Source: Microbacterium sp. Leaf320 (GTDB lineage Bacteria; Actinomycetota; Actinomycetes; Actinomycetales; Microbacteriaceae). Taken from it: a DNA stretch of 64,000 nt. Positions 15,749 to 24,455 of the stretch are shown here, one piece after another. How positions within the stretch are numbered: position 1 is the first letter of the stretch; every line of letters starts with the position of its first letter. A program made the translations under genes and the position numbers. The DNA lies in assembly GCF_001423485.1 (NCBI RefSeq), contig NZ_LMOD01000003.1, positions 323,527-387,526 of the forward strand. The letters run 5' to 3'. The notes beneath the pieces are model-generated. The model saw only the letters and a list, made by a program, of their open reading frames with translations, was not told the origin of the DNA and searched no databases.

Positions 15749-18601
15749 TCACTCAGTACGACGCTTCGCGGCGTTCGCGGCGCGGGTCGCCGCCGCCTTC
15801 TTGGCTGCCGCGGAGCGCGCGGCGGCCTTCTCGGCATCCGTCGCGGTCTTCTTGGCTGCAGGTTTCTTGGCTGCGGGCTTCTTGGCGGGGGCCTTCTTCG
15901 CTGCGGGCTTCGCAGGAGCCTTCTTCGCCGCAGGCTTCTTCGCCGCGCCCCGCTTGGGAGCAGGACCCTTAGCCCGCTTGTCCGCCAGCATCTGCACGGC
16001 GGTCTCGAACGTGATGTCCTCGACCTTCTGGCCTCGCGGGATCGTCACGTTGGTCTCGCCATCGGTGACGTATGCACCGAAACGGCCGTCGCGGATGCGG
16101 ATCGGCTTTCCGCTGACGGGGTCGGCCTCGAACTCGGCGAGCGCACTCGACGCACGGCGGGAACCTGCCCCGTATTTGGGCTGCGCGTAGATCTCGAGGG
16201 CCTTCTCGAGGGTCACGTCGAAGATCTGCGATTCGCTCTCGAGCGACCGGGAGTCGGTGCCCTTCTTGAGGTACGGACCGAAGCGGCCGTTCTGCGCGGT
16301 GATCTCGTCGCCGGTCTCGGGGTCGTTGCCGACGACGCGCGGCAGGCTGAGCAGCTGCAGTGCGGTATCGAGCTCGATCGTGTCCACCGACATCGAACGG
16401 AACAGCGAGGCGGTGCGCTGCTTGGGCGCTGCGGCCTTCTTCGCTCCGCGCTTCGGCTTGGGCGCTTCGACGACCTCGCCGGTCGCCTCGTCGACGGCGG
16501 CGTCTTCGGACACCGGGTCGTTCTCCTGCACGTAAGGACCGAACCGGCCGTCCTTGACGACGACGATCTTGCCGTTGTCGGGGTTGGTTCCGAGCACGCG
16601 ATCGCCGGCGACCGGAGCATCGATGAGCTCCTGCGCCTTGGCCGCCGTGAGCTCGTCGGGCGCGAGGTCTTCGGGCACGTTGACGATGCGCGGCTTCTCG
16701 TCCGGGGCCTCGGGGTTCGCGACCTCGAGGTAGGGGCCGTACTTGCCGAACCGCAGAGTCGCGTTATCGGTGATCGGCGTCGAGTTCAGAGCACGGGCGT
16801 CGATCTCGCCGAGGTTGTCGACGACCTGACGGAGTCCGACGTGCGAGTCGGACCCGTAATAGAAGGAGCGCAGCCATTCGACGCGCTTCTGCTCGCCACG
16901 GGCGATCGCATCGAGGTCGTCTTCGAGTGCGGCGGTGAAGTCGTAGTCGATCAGGTCGGCGAAGTGCTCCTCGAGCAGACGGACGACGCTGAACGCGAGC
17001 CAGGTCGGCACGAGTGCCTGGCCGCGCTTGGTCGCGTACCCACGGTCGATCACGGTGCCGATGATGCTGGCGAACGTCGAGGGACGCCCGATGCCGTGCT
17101 CTTCGAGCGCCTTCACCAGCGACGCCTCGGTGTAGCGCGGCTTCGGCGTCGTGCGGTGGCCCTTGGCCTCGGACTCAGACATGCGCAGCTCGTCGCCGAC
17201 AGCGACGATCGGGAGCGACTGGTTCTCGTCGGCGTCCTTGTCGTTGCGCTTCTCGTCGCGGCCTTCTTCGTACGCCTCGAGGAAACCCTTGAAGGTGTAG
17301 ACGGTTCCGGATGCCGTGAATTCCGCCTTCTGCCCTGCGGCATCGACGGCGATCGTGACCGTCGTCGTCTCGTACTTGGCATCGGCCATCTGGCTCGCGA
17401 CGGTGCGCTTCCAGATGAGGTCGTAGAGGCGGAACTCCTCGCGGTCGAGCTCGGACGACACGGACTTCGGCGTGCGGAAGGTCTCTCCCGACGGGCGGAT
17501 CGCCTCGTGCGCCTCCTGCGCGTTCTTGCTCTTCGACTTGTAGACGCGCGGCTTGAGCGGCACTGCGGTGTCGCCGTAGAGCGCGACGGCCTGGCTGCGG
17601 GCCGCCTGCACCGCCTGGGTGCTCAGCGCCACGGAGTCGGTACGCATATAGGTGATGTAACCCTTTTCGTACAGACGCTGGGCGACGCTCATCGCCTGCT
17701 TGGCGCTCATCGAGAGCTTGCGCCCCGCCTCCTGCTGCATCGTGGAGGTCGTGAACGGCGCGTACGGGCTGCGGGTTCCGGGCTTCGCCTCGACCTTGGT
17801 CACCGCACCGGTGCCTGCCGCATCGACCGCGTGGGCGAGCGCCGCGGCCTTCTTCTCGTCGAGGATGACGACGGCCTTCTTGAGCTTTCCGTCGTCGTCG
17901 AAGTCCGTGCCACGGGCGAGCTGGCCGCCGTCGACGCGAACAAGGCGCACCTTGAATCCGGAAGACGACGAGGCGAGCGCCTCGACGTCCCAGTATTCGG
18001 CGGAGACGAACGCCATGCGCTCGCGTTCGCGCTCGACGATCATGCGGGTGGCGGCGGACTGCACGCGTCCGGCCGAGAGTCCGGTCTTGACCTTGTACCA
18101 GAGCACGGGCGAGACGTCCCAGCCATAGAGCCGGTCGAGGATGCGGCGGGTCTCCTGCGCGTCGACGAGGTCGATGTCGAGTTCGCGGGTGTTGCCGATG
18201 GCGGCCTGGATCGCGTCCTTGGTGATCTCGTGGAAGACCATGCGCTTGACGGGCACCTTGGGCTTGAGGGTCTCGAGCAGGTGCCACGCGATGGCCTCGC
18301 CCTCGCGGTCCTCATCAGTTGCGAGCAGGAGCTCGTCGGCGGTCTTGAGCGCGCGCTTGAGCTCGGCGACGGTCTTCGTCTTGCGATCGGAGACCACGTA
18401 ATAGGGGTCGAAGTCGTTGTCGACGTCGATCGAGTACTTCCCGTATGCCTGCTTGTCGGCGGCAGGGATGTCCTTCTTGTCTGCGAGGTCGCGGATGTGG
18501 CCGACAGAGCTGAGCACCTCGTAGCCATCGCCGAGGTACCCCTGAATCGACCGCATCTTCGTCGGAGACTCGACGATGACGAGCTTCTTGCCTTCAGCCA
18601 A
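15749..18601 (-). CDS. topA: DNA topoisomerase I
   Basis: Type IA topoisomerase that relaxes negative supercoils (950 aa). An N-terminal Toprim domain (VIVESPTKM, TDEDREGEAI) is followed by the catalytic core with the active Tyr in GYITYMRTDS, then several zinc-less C-terminal repeats (GRFGPY repeated). The last ~65 residues are a Lys/Ala/Pro-rich histone H1-like tail built of AKKPA units, common in Actinobacteria. The start is TTG at 18601 with AAAGGA upstream; the upstream extension to 18634 crosses that ribosome site. It sits just after the Tad cluster. Confidence 0.95.
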   Translation of the reverse strand: MAEGKKLVIVESPTKMRSIQGYLGDGYEVLSSVGHIRDLADKKDIPAADKQAYGKYSIDVDNDFDPYYVVSDRKTKTVAELKRALKTADELLLATDEDREGEAIAWHLLETLKPKVPVKRMVFHEITKDAIQAAIGNTRELDIDLVDAQETRRILDRLYGWDVSPVLWYKVKTGLSAGRVQSAATRMIVERERERMAFVSAEYWDVEALASSSSGFKVRLVRVDGGQLARGTDFDDDGKLKKAVVILDEKKAAALAHAVDAAGTGAVTKVEAKPGTRSPYAPFTTSTMQQEAGRKLSMSAKQAMSVAQRLYEKGYITYMRTDSVALSTQAVQAARSQAVALYGDTAVPLKPRVYKSKSKNAQEAHEAIRPSGETFRTPKSVSSELDREEFRLYDLIWKRTVASQMADAKYETTTVTIAVDAAGQKAEFTASGTVYTFKGFLEAYEEGRDEKRNDKDADENQSLPIVAVGDELRMSESEAKGHRTTPKPRYTEASLVKALEEHGIGRPSTFASIIGTVIDRGYATKRGQALVPTWLAFSVVRLLEEHFADLIDYDFTAALEDDLDAIARGEQKRVEWLRSFYYGSDSHVGLRQVVDNLGEIDARALNSTPITDNATLRFGKYGPYLEVANPEAPDEKPRIVNVPEDLAPDELTAAKAQELIDAPVAGDRVLGTNPDNGKIVVVKDGRFGPYVQENDPVSEDAAVDEATGEVVEAPKPKRGAKKAAAPKQRTASLFRSMSVDTIELDTALQLLSLPRVVGNDPETGDEITAQNGRFGPYLKKGTDSRSLESESQIFDVTLEKALEIYAQPKYGAGSRRASSALAEFEADPVSGKPIRIRDGRFGAYVTDGETNVTIPRGQKVEDITFETAVQMLADKRAKGPAPKRGAAKKPAAKKAPAKPAAKKAPAKKPAAKKPAAKKTATDAEKAAARSAAAKKAAATRAANAAKRRTE

Positions 18602-18631
18602 GGGAGCGTCCTTTCTTCGAAGCACACCATA
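18602..18631 (-). promoter_or_regulatory. Likely topA promoter and ribosome site
   Basis: On the minus strand a -10-like TATGGT (18631-18626) lies about 24 nt before the TTG start, with AAAGGA in between. It supports both an independent topA promoter and the TTG start. Confidence 0.4.
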
Positions 18632-18699
18632 CACACCGCCGTGATGGGTTGGTCACAGTGGTCGCCTGCATTTTCGCCGGAAAGTGCTTCGTGCCGCCG

Positions 18700-19029
18700 T
18701 CATGTCCCCTCGGGTGGCCCAGCACGGGCTCGGGAGACGGCAGCGAGTCCAGCGTACGCCGCGTTCACCTGCACGGTCGCCACGAAGCCGTCGACCGCGC
18801 ACTCGGTGAGCGTCGCGCCGGAGGCGGCTGCGACCCGAGCGGCAAGCGCGCACGGATCCTCGCCGGTCGGAATCGCGCCGCTCGCGGCGTCCGCCGCCGC
18901 GAGCGCCGCCGCATCGGCCGCCCCGGCCGCGCGCTGCGCCGTCACCGCCGCTCCCCCGACGGCTGCGAGGCCCAGCGAGAGAGCGGCGGCGACCGACAGG
19001 AGACCGGCGGCGAGTGCTGAGCCCGCCAT
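18700..19029 (-). CDS. Rv3654c-like TadE-type pilus/secretion protein
   Basis: 109 aa. A hydrophobic N-terminal helix (residues ~3-30, GSALAAGLLSVAAALSLGL) and an Ala-rich stretch that follows ([15 protein letters not shown]) are the hallmarks of the TadE/TadG-like pseudopilins found after tadE in actinobacterial clusters. Two Cys (in DPCALA and LTECAV) may form a disulfide outside the cell. The ATG at 19029 has a strong GGAGGGGGAGGG upstream. It is the last gene of the Tad cluster, before topA. Confidence 0.8.
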   Translation of the reverse strand: MAGSALAAGLLSVAAALSLGLAAVGGAAVTAQRAAGAADAAALAAADAASGAIPTGEDPCALAARVAAASGATLTECAVDGFVATVQVNAAYAGLAAVSRARAGPPEGT

Positions 19030-19057
19030 CAGCCCTCCCCCTCCGAGGGCCTGCGCA

Positions 19058-19402
19058 TCACAGCCCTCCGGCGAGCGCGCAGCTGGACGCCTGCAGCCCG
19101 ATCCTGATGAGCCCGCCCACCTCGAAGTCCGTCTGCGCGGATACGCACACGAGATCTCCGGACGAACTCGTCGACATCTCGGCTCCCGGGACGGCCGTGC
19201 TCACGGCCCGCGCCGCGGCCCCCTCATCTTCTCCTCGGCCGAGCAGGCGTGCGGCATCCGCCGTCGCGTCCTGAAGGGCGACCTGACGGGAGGCAGCTCC
19301 CAACGCTCCCGCCCCGAGCAGCAGTGCGAGGACGACCGCGGGAAGCGCGAGCGCGAGTTCGGCCGCGACGGAGCCGCGTTCCCCGTCGCGGACGGCGCCC
19401 AT
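19058..19402 (-). CDS. tadE: TadE family protein
   Basis: 114 aa. It is a pseudopilin with a short basic N-terminus (RDGERGS), followed by VAAELALALPAVVLALLLGAG, the TadE helix with its Glu near the cleavage point. Residues ~45-114 form the small extracellular part with two Cys (LVCVSA and SSCALA). Its ATG overlaps the stop of the preceding pilin gene (TGATG), so it is translationally coupled. It belongs to the Flp/Tad pilus assembly cluster. Confidence 0.85.
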   Translation of the reverse strand: MGAVRDGERGSVAAELALALPAVVLALLLGAGALGAASRQVALQDATADAARLLGRGEDEGAAARAVSTAVPGAEMSTSSSGDLVCVSAQTDFEVGGLIRIGLQASSCALAGGL

Positions 19403-19599
19403 CACGACACCGTGAGTGCCCGGCGGACGAGGTCGGTGAGTATGCCGCGCACCTCGTCCGATCTCATGATGACGACGAGGAGGCCGGCGAAGGCCACCGC
19501 TGCCATCGTCGTGATCGCGTACTCGGCGGTGGCAGCGCCACTGTCGTCGCCGAAGAGCGACGCTGCACGGCTGCGGGTGAGTTGCGGGATGGTGTTCAT
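19402..19599 (-). CDS. DUF4244 / Flp-type pilin
   Basis: 65-aa pilin subunit. The prepilin cleavage motif is visible: DDSG followed by AATAEYAITT, giving the Glu at +5 and Tyr at +6 of Flp pilins, then a hydrophobic helix (TTMAAVAFAGLLVVIM). ATG at 19599 has AGAAGGA upstream; the in-frame extension to 19635 has no signal and is dropped. It lies between the TadC-like gene and tadE. No prepilin peptidase gene is in the window. Confidence 0.88.
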   Translation of the reverse strand: MNTIPQLTRSRAASLFGDDSGAATAEYAITTMAAVAFAGLLVVIMRSDEVRGILTDLVRRALTVS

Positions 19600-19650
19600 G
19601 GATTCCTTCTTTCTTTGGGCAGATGCTCGGAGCATCCGGTGGCGCGGCCG

Positions 19651-20547
19651 TCACAGCGGCAGCGGTGTCGATCGGAGGACGCTCAGCAGGAGAGGGGCGA
19701 CCCCGAGCAGGAGGAAGGCCGGCAGCGTGCAGACCCCGAGCGGAATGAGGAGCTTCGTCGAGAGCTTCGCCGCGCGCATGCGGCCCTCGACGCGGGACGC
19801 GTGGCGTTCCTGGCCCGCGGAGGCACGGAGGAGCTCGGCGGCGGGCACGCCGGCGGAGCGCGACAGGTCGAGAACCGAGCTGATTCGAGCGCCATCCCCC
19901 ATGTGCGATGCGGGACTCTCGTCGACGAGCCGCAGGGCGCGTGGGATGGAGGCGCCGCCGGACAGGGCGACGGCCATGAGCTCTGCCCGCATTCCGGGAG
20001 TGCCCGGTTCGGGACGAGCACGCCTGAGCAGACGGGCGGTCCACCCGCGCGCCGCGAGGACGAGCAGCAGACCGGCGACGACGCAGCCCGCGCCGGCCGG
20101 AGTTCCGATGATCACGCCGACCGTGTCGAATCCGAGAGCGAACCCGAGCAGCAGTCCGGCGAACGGCATCCAGAGGAGCAACCGGGCGGTGCCGGCCGGC
20201 TCGGCCAGGGCGATGCGCACATCATCGGCGGCGGATGCCGCGTCGCGAAGCGTCTCGGCGATCATCCTCAGCACCTCTGCGAGCGGAGCCCCGACGATCG
20301 TCGCCACTTCCCACGCAGCGGCGATATCCCGCCAGGAGCCGCCCTCGGCGTCGATCGCGGCGACCAGCGACGCACCCGCGTCGACTCGAGCGACGATCGA
20401 CTCGGCGTGGACGTCGCCGATCGAGGCGAGATGACGCCACGCGACCACGGGCACCGCGCCCGCCTGCAGCAGCACCGCGAGGGTCTGCACCGACGTCGCC
20501 GTGTCTGCGCCGGTGGAGAGCACGCCCCGCCGTCGCAAGCTCACCAC
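19651..20547 (-). CDS. TadB/TadC-like type II secretion F membrane protein
   Basis: 298-aa inner-membrane platform protein with GspF/T2SSF features: membrane segments near 120-165 (LLLWMPFAGLLLGFAL) and at the C-terminus (LLIPLGVCTLPAFLLLGVAP, the usual TadC ending). Many actinobacteria have separate tadB and tadC genes, while here one protein covers the whole interval, so it looks like a fused or reduced form. It starts 7 nt before the end of tadA (overlap) and precedes the pilin gene. Confidence 0.85.
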   Translation of the reverse strand: MVSLRRRGVLSTGADTATSVQTLAVLLQAGAVPVVAWRHLASIGDVHAESIVARVDAGASLVAAIDAEGGSWRDIAAAWEVATIVGAPLAEVLRMIAETLRDAASAADDVRIALAEPAGTARLLLWMPFAGLLLGFALGFDTVGVIIGTPAGAGCVVAGLLLVLAARGWTARLLRRARPEPGTPGMRAELMAVALSGGASIPRALRLVDESPASHMGDGARISSVLDLSRSAGVPAAELLRASAGQERHASRVEGRMRAAKLSTKLLIPLGVCTLPAFLLLGVAPLLLSVLRSTPLPL

Positions 20548-21554
20548 GGTCGGACCTCGTCGATACCGAGGCGGTCGCCGATGAGCGTGAACTCCCCCGC
20601 CTGTGCGATGCGTCGCTGCCCACCCGGCGCTCGCTCGAGATGCAGGACCACGGTGAACGCGCTCACCGCCTGGCGCGCGAGCGCCGTGGCGTCCATCGAG
20701 GCGAGGGCGCCGAGCGCCTCCAAGCGCGCGGGCACATCGCTCAGTCCGCTGGCGTGCAGGGTGCCTGCGCCGCCGTCATGTCCGGTGTTCAGCGCGGTGA
20801 GGAGCTCTCTGACCTCCTCACCCCGACATTCGCCGACGACGAGCCGGTCGGGTCTCATGCGCAGCGATTCACGCACGAGTCTCGCCAGGCTGATGCCGCC
20901 CGCACCCTCGAGATTCGGTTGCCTGGCCTCGAGCGCGACATGGTGTGGATGCCGCGGCCGCAGCTCGGCCACGTCTTCGATCGTGACGATGCGCTCAGCG
21001 GTCGGCACCTCCGACAGCAGCGCTGACAGCAGAGTCGTCTTGCCCGTGCCCGTGCCCCCGGTGATGAGGATGTTCGCGCGCTCCGCCACGAGCCTCCGAA
21101 GCCAACGGTGCTGACGAGCGTCGAAGGAGCCGAGCGCAGCCAGCGCCTCGAGGTCGGCTGCGCGCACCCGCGGCACGCGGATCGAGAGCGCCGTGCCCGT
21201 CGTGGAGATCGGTGCCAGCACCGCGTGCACCCGGATGCCGGACTCCAGCCTCACGTCGACGCACGGCGCCTGATCGTCGAGGTGTCTGCCACCGAGCCCG
21301 ACGAGTGCGACGGCGAGGTCGCGCGCCTCGCGCTCGGATGCACTCCAATCGCGGACGGGTTCGGAGCCGTGACCGCGATCGACGAAGAGTCCGGAGGCGC
21401 CGTTGACGAAGATGTCGGTGACCGTCTCATCGGCGCAGTGCTCCGCGAGCGGGCCGAACACCGGGTCGACCGTCAGGGGTGTGTGCGCGCCGGAGCGGAG
21501 ATCTGCGCTCCGCGACGAGACACCGCGTGGTTGGAGGACGAAAGGATCGGGCAT
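20541..21554 (-). CDS. tadA: TadA-type pilus assembly / conjugal-transfer-associated ATPase
   Basis: 337-aa secretion ATPase of the VirB11/CpaF superfamily that powers Tad pilus assembly. Walker A is GGTGTGKTT, followed by an Asp box (VTIEDVAEL), Walker B-like RLVVGECRGEE and a His box (GHDGGAGTLHA). The N-terminal domain carries the family segment VTDIFVNG. The ATG at 21554 is 6 nt after TACTTT, so the mRNA is probably leaderless and this is the first gene of the minus-strand Tad operon. No CpaE/Ssd-like gene lies upstream. Confidence 0.92.
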   Translation of the reverse strand: MPDPFVLQPRGVSSRSADLRSGAHTPLTVDPVFGPLAEHCADETVTDIFVNGASGLFVDRGHGSEPVRDWSASEREARDLAVALVGLGGRHLDDQAPCVDVRLESGIRVHAVLAPISTTGTALSIRVPRVRAADLEALAALGSFDARQHRWLRRLVAERANILITGGTGTGKTTLLSALLSEVPTAERIVTIEDVAELRPRHPHHVALEARQPNLEGAGGISLARLVRESLRMRPDRLVVGECRGEEVRELLTALNTGHDGGAGTLHASGLSDVPARLEALGALASMDATALARQAVSAFTVVLHLERAPGGQRRIAQAGEFTLIGDRLGIDEVRPW

Positions 21555-21566
21555 CCCCCGAAAGTA
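21555..21566 (-). promoter_or_regulatory. Leaderless promoter of the Tad operon
   Basis: TACTTT (21566-21561, minus strand), 6-nt gap, ATG at 21554. Confidence 0.55.
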
Positions 21567-21966
21567 GGCGAGGGGTCAGCCCTGCATCCGCCGTAGCGAG
21601 GCATATGGTCACGCCCTGTGAGGAACCCCGAACGGACATCGTCCGTGCAGAGGGAATGCGGTTCACGACAGCGCAGAGACGCGCGATCCGTGAGAACGCT
21701 CCCGCACAGAGAAGGGCGGCATCTCACGGGGGGAATGAGATGCCGCCCACGGCGTCCCTCATGGGGGAATCGGGCACGCCAAGGCCAGAATGAGAATTCG
21801 GCTGACGTCGAGTGTACGCAAGGCAAGCGTCCTGACAAAACCCGTCGCACTACCTACTTTCGACAGTATGCGACGTCGGTGGCCGGGACTAGATTCGCCC
21901 TGACCTGATCGTTCCCCGTACGGTCACGCCCGCAGTACCTGCCATGCCGCAAAGGAGCGTCTGCCG
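21567..21966. other. Divergent intergenic region with a hairpin, no gene seen
   Basis: About 400 nt between tadA and acs. Open frames here on both strands lack family features and ribosome sites and look random. The notable element is a perfect 13-bp hairpin at 21714-21748. The acs ribosome site (AAAGGAG) lies at the right edge. A weak ACGC-7-GCGT dyad near 21818-21832 and a TAGATT around 21890 could be part of the acs control region. In mycobacteria an ssd/CpaE-like gene sits at this position; it is absent here. Confidence 0.5.
21714..21748. repeat. Perfect 13-bp inverted repeat in the tadA-acs spacer
   Basis: Arms 21714-21726 and 21736-21748, loop of 9 nt. Neither strand has a T run after it and both neighbouring genes transcribe away from it, so it is not a conventional terminator. 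It may be part of a small RNA or a cryptic leader. Confidence 0.6.
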
Positions 21967-23934
21967 ATGAGCAGCCAGATCGATCATCTTCTCGATGAGA
22001 CCCGCCAGTTCCCGCCGTCCGAGGAGTTCGTCGCCCGGTCGGTCTCGTCACCGGCCCTGTACGAGAGTGCGGCGGCCGACCGCGAGGCGTTCTGGGCCAC
22101 GCAGTCCCGCGAGCTCCTGGAGTGGCACAAGCCGTTCACTCAGGTGCTCGACTGGTCGACTCCCCCGTTCGCGAAGTGGTTCGGCGACGGCGAGCTCAAC
22201 GTCGCCTACAACTGCCTCGACCGGCACGTCGAGGCGGGCAACGGCGACCGCGTCGCGCTGCACTGGGAAGGTGAGCCGGGCGACTCCCGGTCGATCACCT
22301 ACGCCGAGCTGACCGAGGAGGTCAAGCGCGTCGCCAACGTGCTCGAGGGGCTCGGAATCGGCCACGGCGACCGTGTCGCGATCTACCTGCCGATGATCCC
22401 CGAAGCAGTCGCGTCGATGCTCGCGGTCGCCCGCGTCGGGGCCATCCACTCCGTCGTGTTCGGCGGATTCAGCGCAGACAGCCTGCGTTCGCGCATCGAC
22501 GACGCCGGTGCGAAGCTCGTGATCACCGCCGACGGCGGATACCGCAAGGGCCGAGTGTCCGCTCTCAAGCCCGCAGTCGACCAGGCACTGGCCGACCGGG
22601 GAGACGGTGAACAGCAGACGGTCGAGCACGTGCTCGTCGTCAAGCGCGGCGAGAACGAGGTCGAGTGGGAAGAGGGCCGCGACCTGTGGTGGCACGAGGT
22701 CGTCCCCGCGGCATCCCCCGAGCACACGGCCGAGGCCTTCCCCGCCGAGAACCCGCTGTTCATCCTCTACACCTCGGGCACCACCGGAAAGCCGAAGGGC
22801 ATCCTGCACACGTCAGGCGGCTATCTCACCCAGGCCGCCTACTCGCACAAGTACGTGTTCGACCTGCACCCCGAGACCGACGTCTACTGGTGCACGGCCG
22901 ACATCGGCTGGATCACCGGCCACAGCTACGTCGCCTACGGCCCCCTCGCGAACGGCGCGACCCAGGTCATCTACGAAGGCACACCGGATGCTCCGCACCC
23001 CGGCCGCTGGTGGGAGATCATCGAGAAGTACAAGGTCTCGATCTTCTACACCGCACCGACCGCGATCCGCTCGTTCATGAAGATCGGTCGCAGCGTCCCC
23101 GCGAAGTTCGACCTGTCGTCGCTGCGCCTGCTCGGCTCGGTGGGCGAGCCCATCAACCCCGAGGCATGGATCTGGTACCGCGATGTGATCGGCGCAGGCA
23201 AGACCCCGATCGTCGACACGTGGTGGCAGACCGAGACGGGCGCGATCATGGTCTCGGCGCTTCCCGGCGTCACGGCGACCAAGCCCGGTTCGGCGCAGGT
23301 ACCGCTTCCCGGAATCTCGATCGATGTGGTCGACGAGTCAGGATCCGAGGTGGGCAACGGCAACGGCGGTCTGCTGGTGGTCACCGAGCCGTGGCCGAGC
23401 ATGCTCCGCGGCATCTGGGGCGATCCGGAGCGCTTCACAGAGACGTACTGGGAGAAGTTCGAGAAGCAGGGCTACTACTTCGCGGGCGACGGCGCACGAC
23501 TCGATCAGGACGGCGACCTGTGGCTTCTCGGCCGCGTCGACGACGTCATGAACGTCTCGGGCCACCGCCTATCGACGGCCGAGATCGAGTCATCGCTGGT
23601 CGCGCACGAGGCCACCGCCGAGGCGGCGGTCGTCGGCGCCGCGGACGAGACGACGGGCCAGGCGGTCGTCGCCTTCGTGATCATCAAGGAGAGCTACCTC
23701 TCGGCCCACGACCCGGCAGGTCTCGCCCAGCAGCTGCGACTCTGGGTCGGCGAGCAGATCGGTGCGATCGCCCGCCCGCGAGACGTGTACATCGTCGGCG
23801 AGCTGCCGAAGACCCGCTCGGGCAAGATCATGCGACGCCTCCTGCGCGATGTCGCCGAGGGCCGCGAGGTCGGCGACACCACGACACTTGCCGACACCGC
23901 CGTGATGAGCATCATCTCGGCCCAGGTCAAGTAG
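21967..23934 (+). CDS. acs: Acetyl-CoA synthetase
   Basis: Converts acetate, ATP and CoA to acetyl-CoA (655 aa, full length). AMP-forming ligase motifs: YTSGTTGKPKG near residue 267, WWQTETG near 420, GDGARLDQDGDLWLLGR, and the C-terminal TRSGKIMRRLLR with the Lys (near 620) that acetylation inactivates in this family. ATG at 21967 has AAAGGAG upstream. Monocistronic, ended by a strong terminator. With pta-ackA at 46-50 kb the strain has both acetate routes. Confidence 0.97.
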   Translation: MSSQIDHLLDETRQFPPSEEFVARSVSSPALYESAAADREAFWATQSRELLEWHKPFTQVLDWSTPPFAKWFGDGELNVAYNCLDRHVEAGNGDRVALHWEGEPGDSRSITYAELTEEVKRVANVLEGLGIGHGDRVAIYLPMIPEAVASMLAVARVGAIHSVVFGGFSADSLRSRIDDAGAKLVITADGGYRKGRVSALKPAVDQALADRGDGEQQTVEHVLVVKRGENEVEWEEGRDLWWHEVVPAASPEHTAEAFPAENPLFILYTSGTTGKPKGILHTSGGYLTQAAYSHKYVFDLHPETDVYWCTADIGWITGHSYVAYGPLANGATQVIYEGTPDAPHPGRWWEIIEKYKVSIFYTAPTAIRSFMKIGRSVPAKFDLSSLRLLGSVGEPINPEAWIWYRDVIGAGKTPIVDTWWQTETGAIMVSALPGVTATKPGSAQVPLPGISIDVVDESGSEVGNGNGGLLVVTEPWPSMLRGIWGDPERFTETYWEKFEKQGYYFAGDGARLDQDGDLWLLGRVDDVMNVSGHRLSTAEIESSLVAHEATAEAAVVGAADETTGQAVVAFVIIKESYLSAHDPAGLAQQLRLWVGEQIGAIARPRDVYIVGELPKTRSGKIMRRLLRDVAEGREVGDTTTLADTAVMSIISAQVK

Positions 23935-23941
23935 CGCGAAC

Positions 23942-23986
23942 GCAGAACGCCCCCTCCCGATTCGGATCCGGGAGGGGGCGTTCTGC
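23942..23986. terminator. Bidirectional terminator between acs and the RidA gene
   Basis: Perfect 18-bp stem (23942-23959 with 23969-23986) and a 9-nt loop, GC-rich, between two convergent genes. No long T run, but stem length and position fit a shared terminator. Confidence 0.8.
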
Positions 23987-23996
23987 ACGTACGGAC

Positions 23997-24455
23997 TCAG
24001 GCGAGGATGAAGACGACGTCGACCTCGACCGGGCTGTCGAGCGGCAGCACGGGCACCCCGACTGCGGCGCGCACATGTCGACCGGCATCTCCGAAGATCT
24101 CGCCGAGCACGAGGCTCGCGCCGTTGATGACGCCGGGCTGGCCGGTGAAGTCGGGAGTGGATGCCACGAAGCCGCCGACGCGGAGAACTCCGGCGATCCG
24201 GTCGACACCGCCTGCCACATCCGCAGCCGCCGCGAGGGCGTTGAGAGCGCAGGTGCGAGCGTAGGCGTTCGCGTCTTCGGCGGAGACCTCGGCGCCGACC
24301 TTGCCCGTGGCGGGCAGCGCTCCGCCCGAGAAGGGCAGCTGGCCGGAGGTGTAGACGAGACCGGCGTGCACGACCGCGGGGACGTAGGCCGCGACGGGGG
24401 CGGCGACCGCGGGCAGCTCGATGCCGAGTTCGCTCAGTCGCTCGGAGACGCTCAT
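23997..24455 (-). CDS. RidA family protein (YjgF/YER057c/UK114)
   Basis: 152 aa, slightly longer than canonical RidA. The core VVHAGLVYTSGQLPF, the ANAYARTCALNALAAA helix and the C-terminal RAAVGVPVLPLDSPVEVDVVF are recognisable. Canonical RidA deaminates reactive enamine or imine intermediates from PLP enzymes; the catalytic Arg of the RidA subfamily (near the C-terminal third) is replaced by the RHVRAAVGV context, so this is likely another YjgF subgroup with uncertain activity. It overlaps the DUF4177 gene by 4 nt (ATGA). Confidence 0.88.
   Translation of the reverse strand: MSVSERLSELGIELPAVAAPVAAYVPAVVHAGLVYTSGQLPFSGGALPATGKVGAEVSAEDANAYARTCALNALAAAADVAGGVDRIAGVLRVGGFVASTPDFTGQPGVINGASLVLGEIFGDAGRHVRAAVGVPVLPLDSPVEVDVVFILA

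Noticed and set aside
18640..18660. CRP-like site (GTGA-N8-TCAC) upstream of topA
   Set aside because: The gap is 8 nt instead of the 6 expected, and it is not close to a CRP-controlled gene.
16841..20434. Plus-strand open frame of about 1200 codons
   Set aside because: It is antisense to topA and the Tad genes, made by GC-rich codon bias, and its translation has no family features. Long shadows like this recur across the window (for example over dnaX and pta).
21473..21850. Minus-strand frame of 125 codons in the tadA-acs spacer
   Set aside because: It runs into tadA, has no ribosome site, no family features, and cysteine/arginine-rich random composition.
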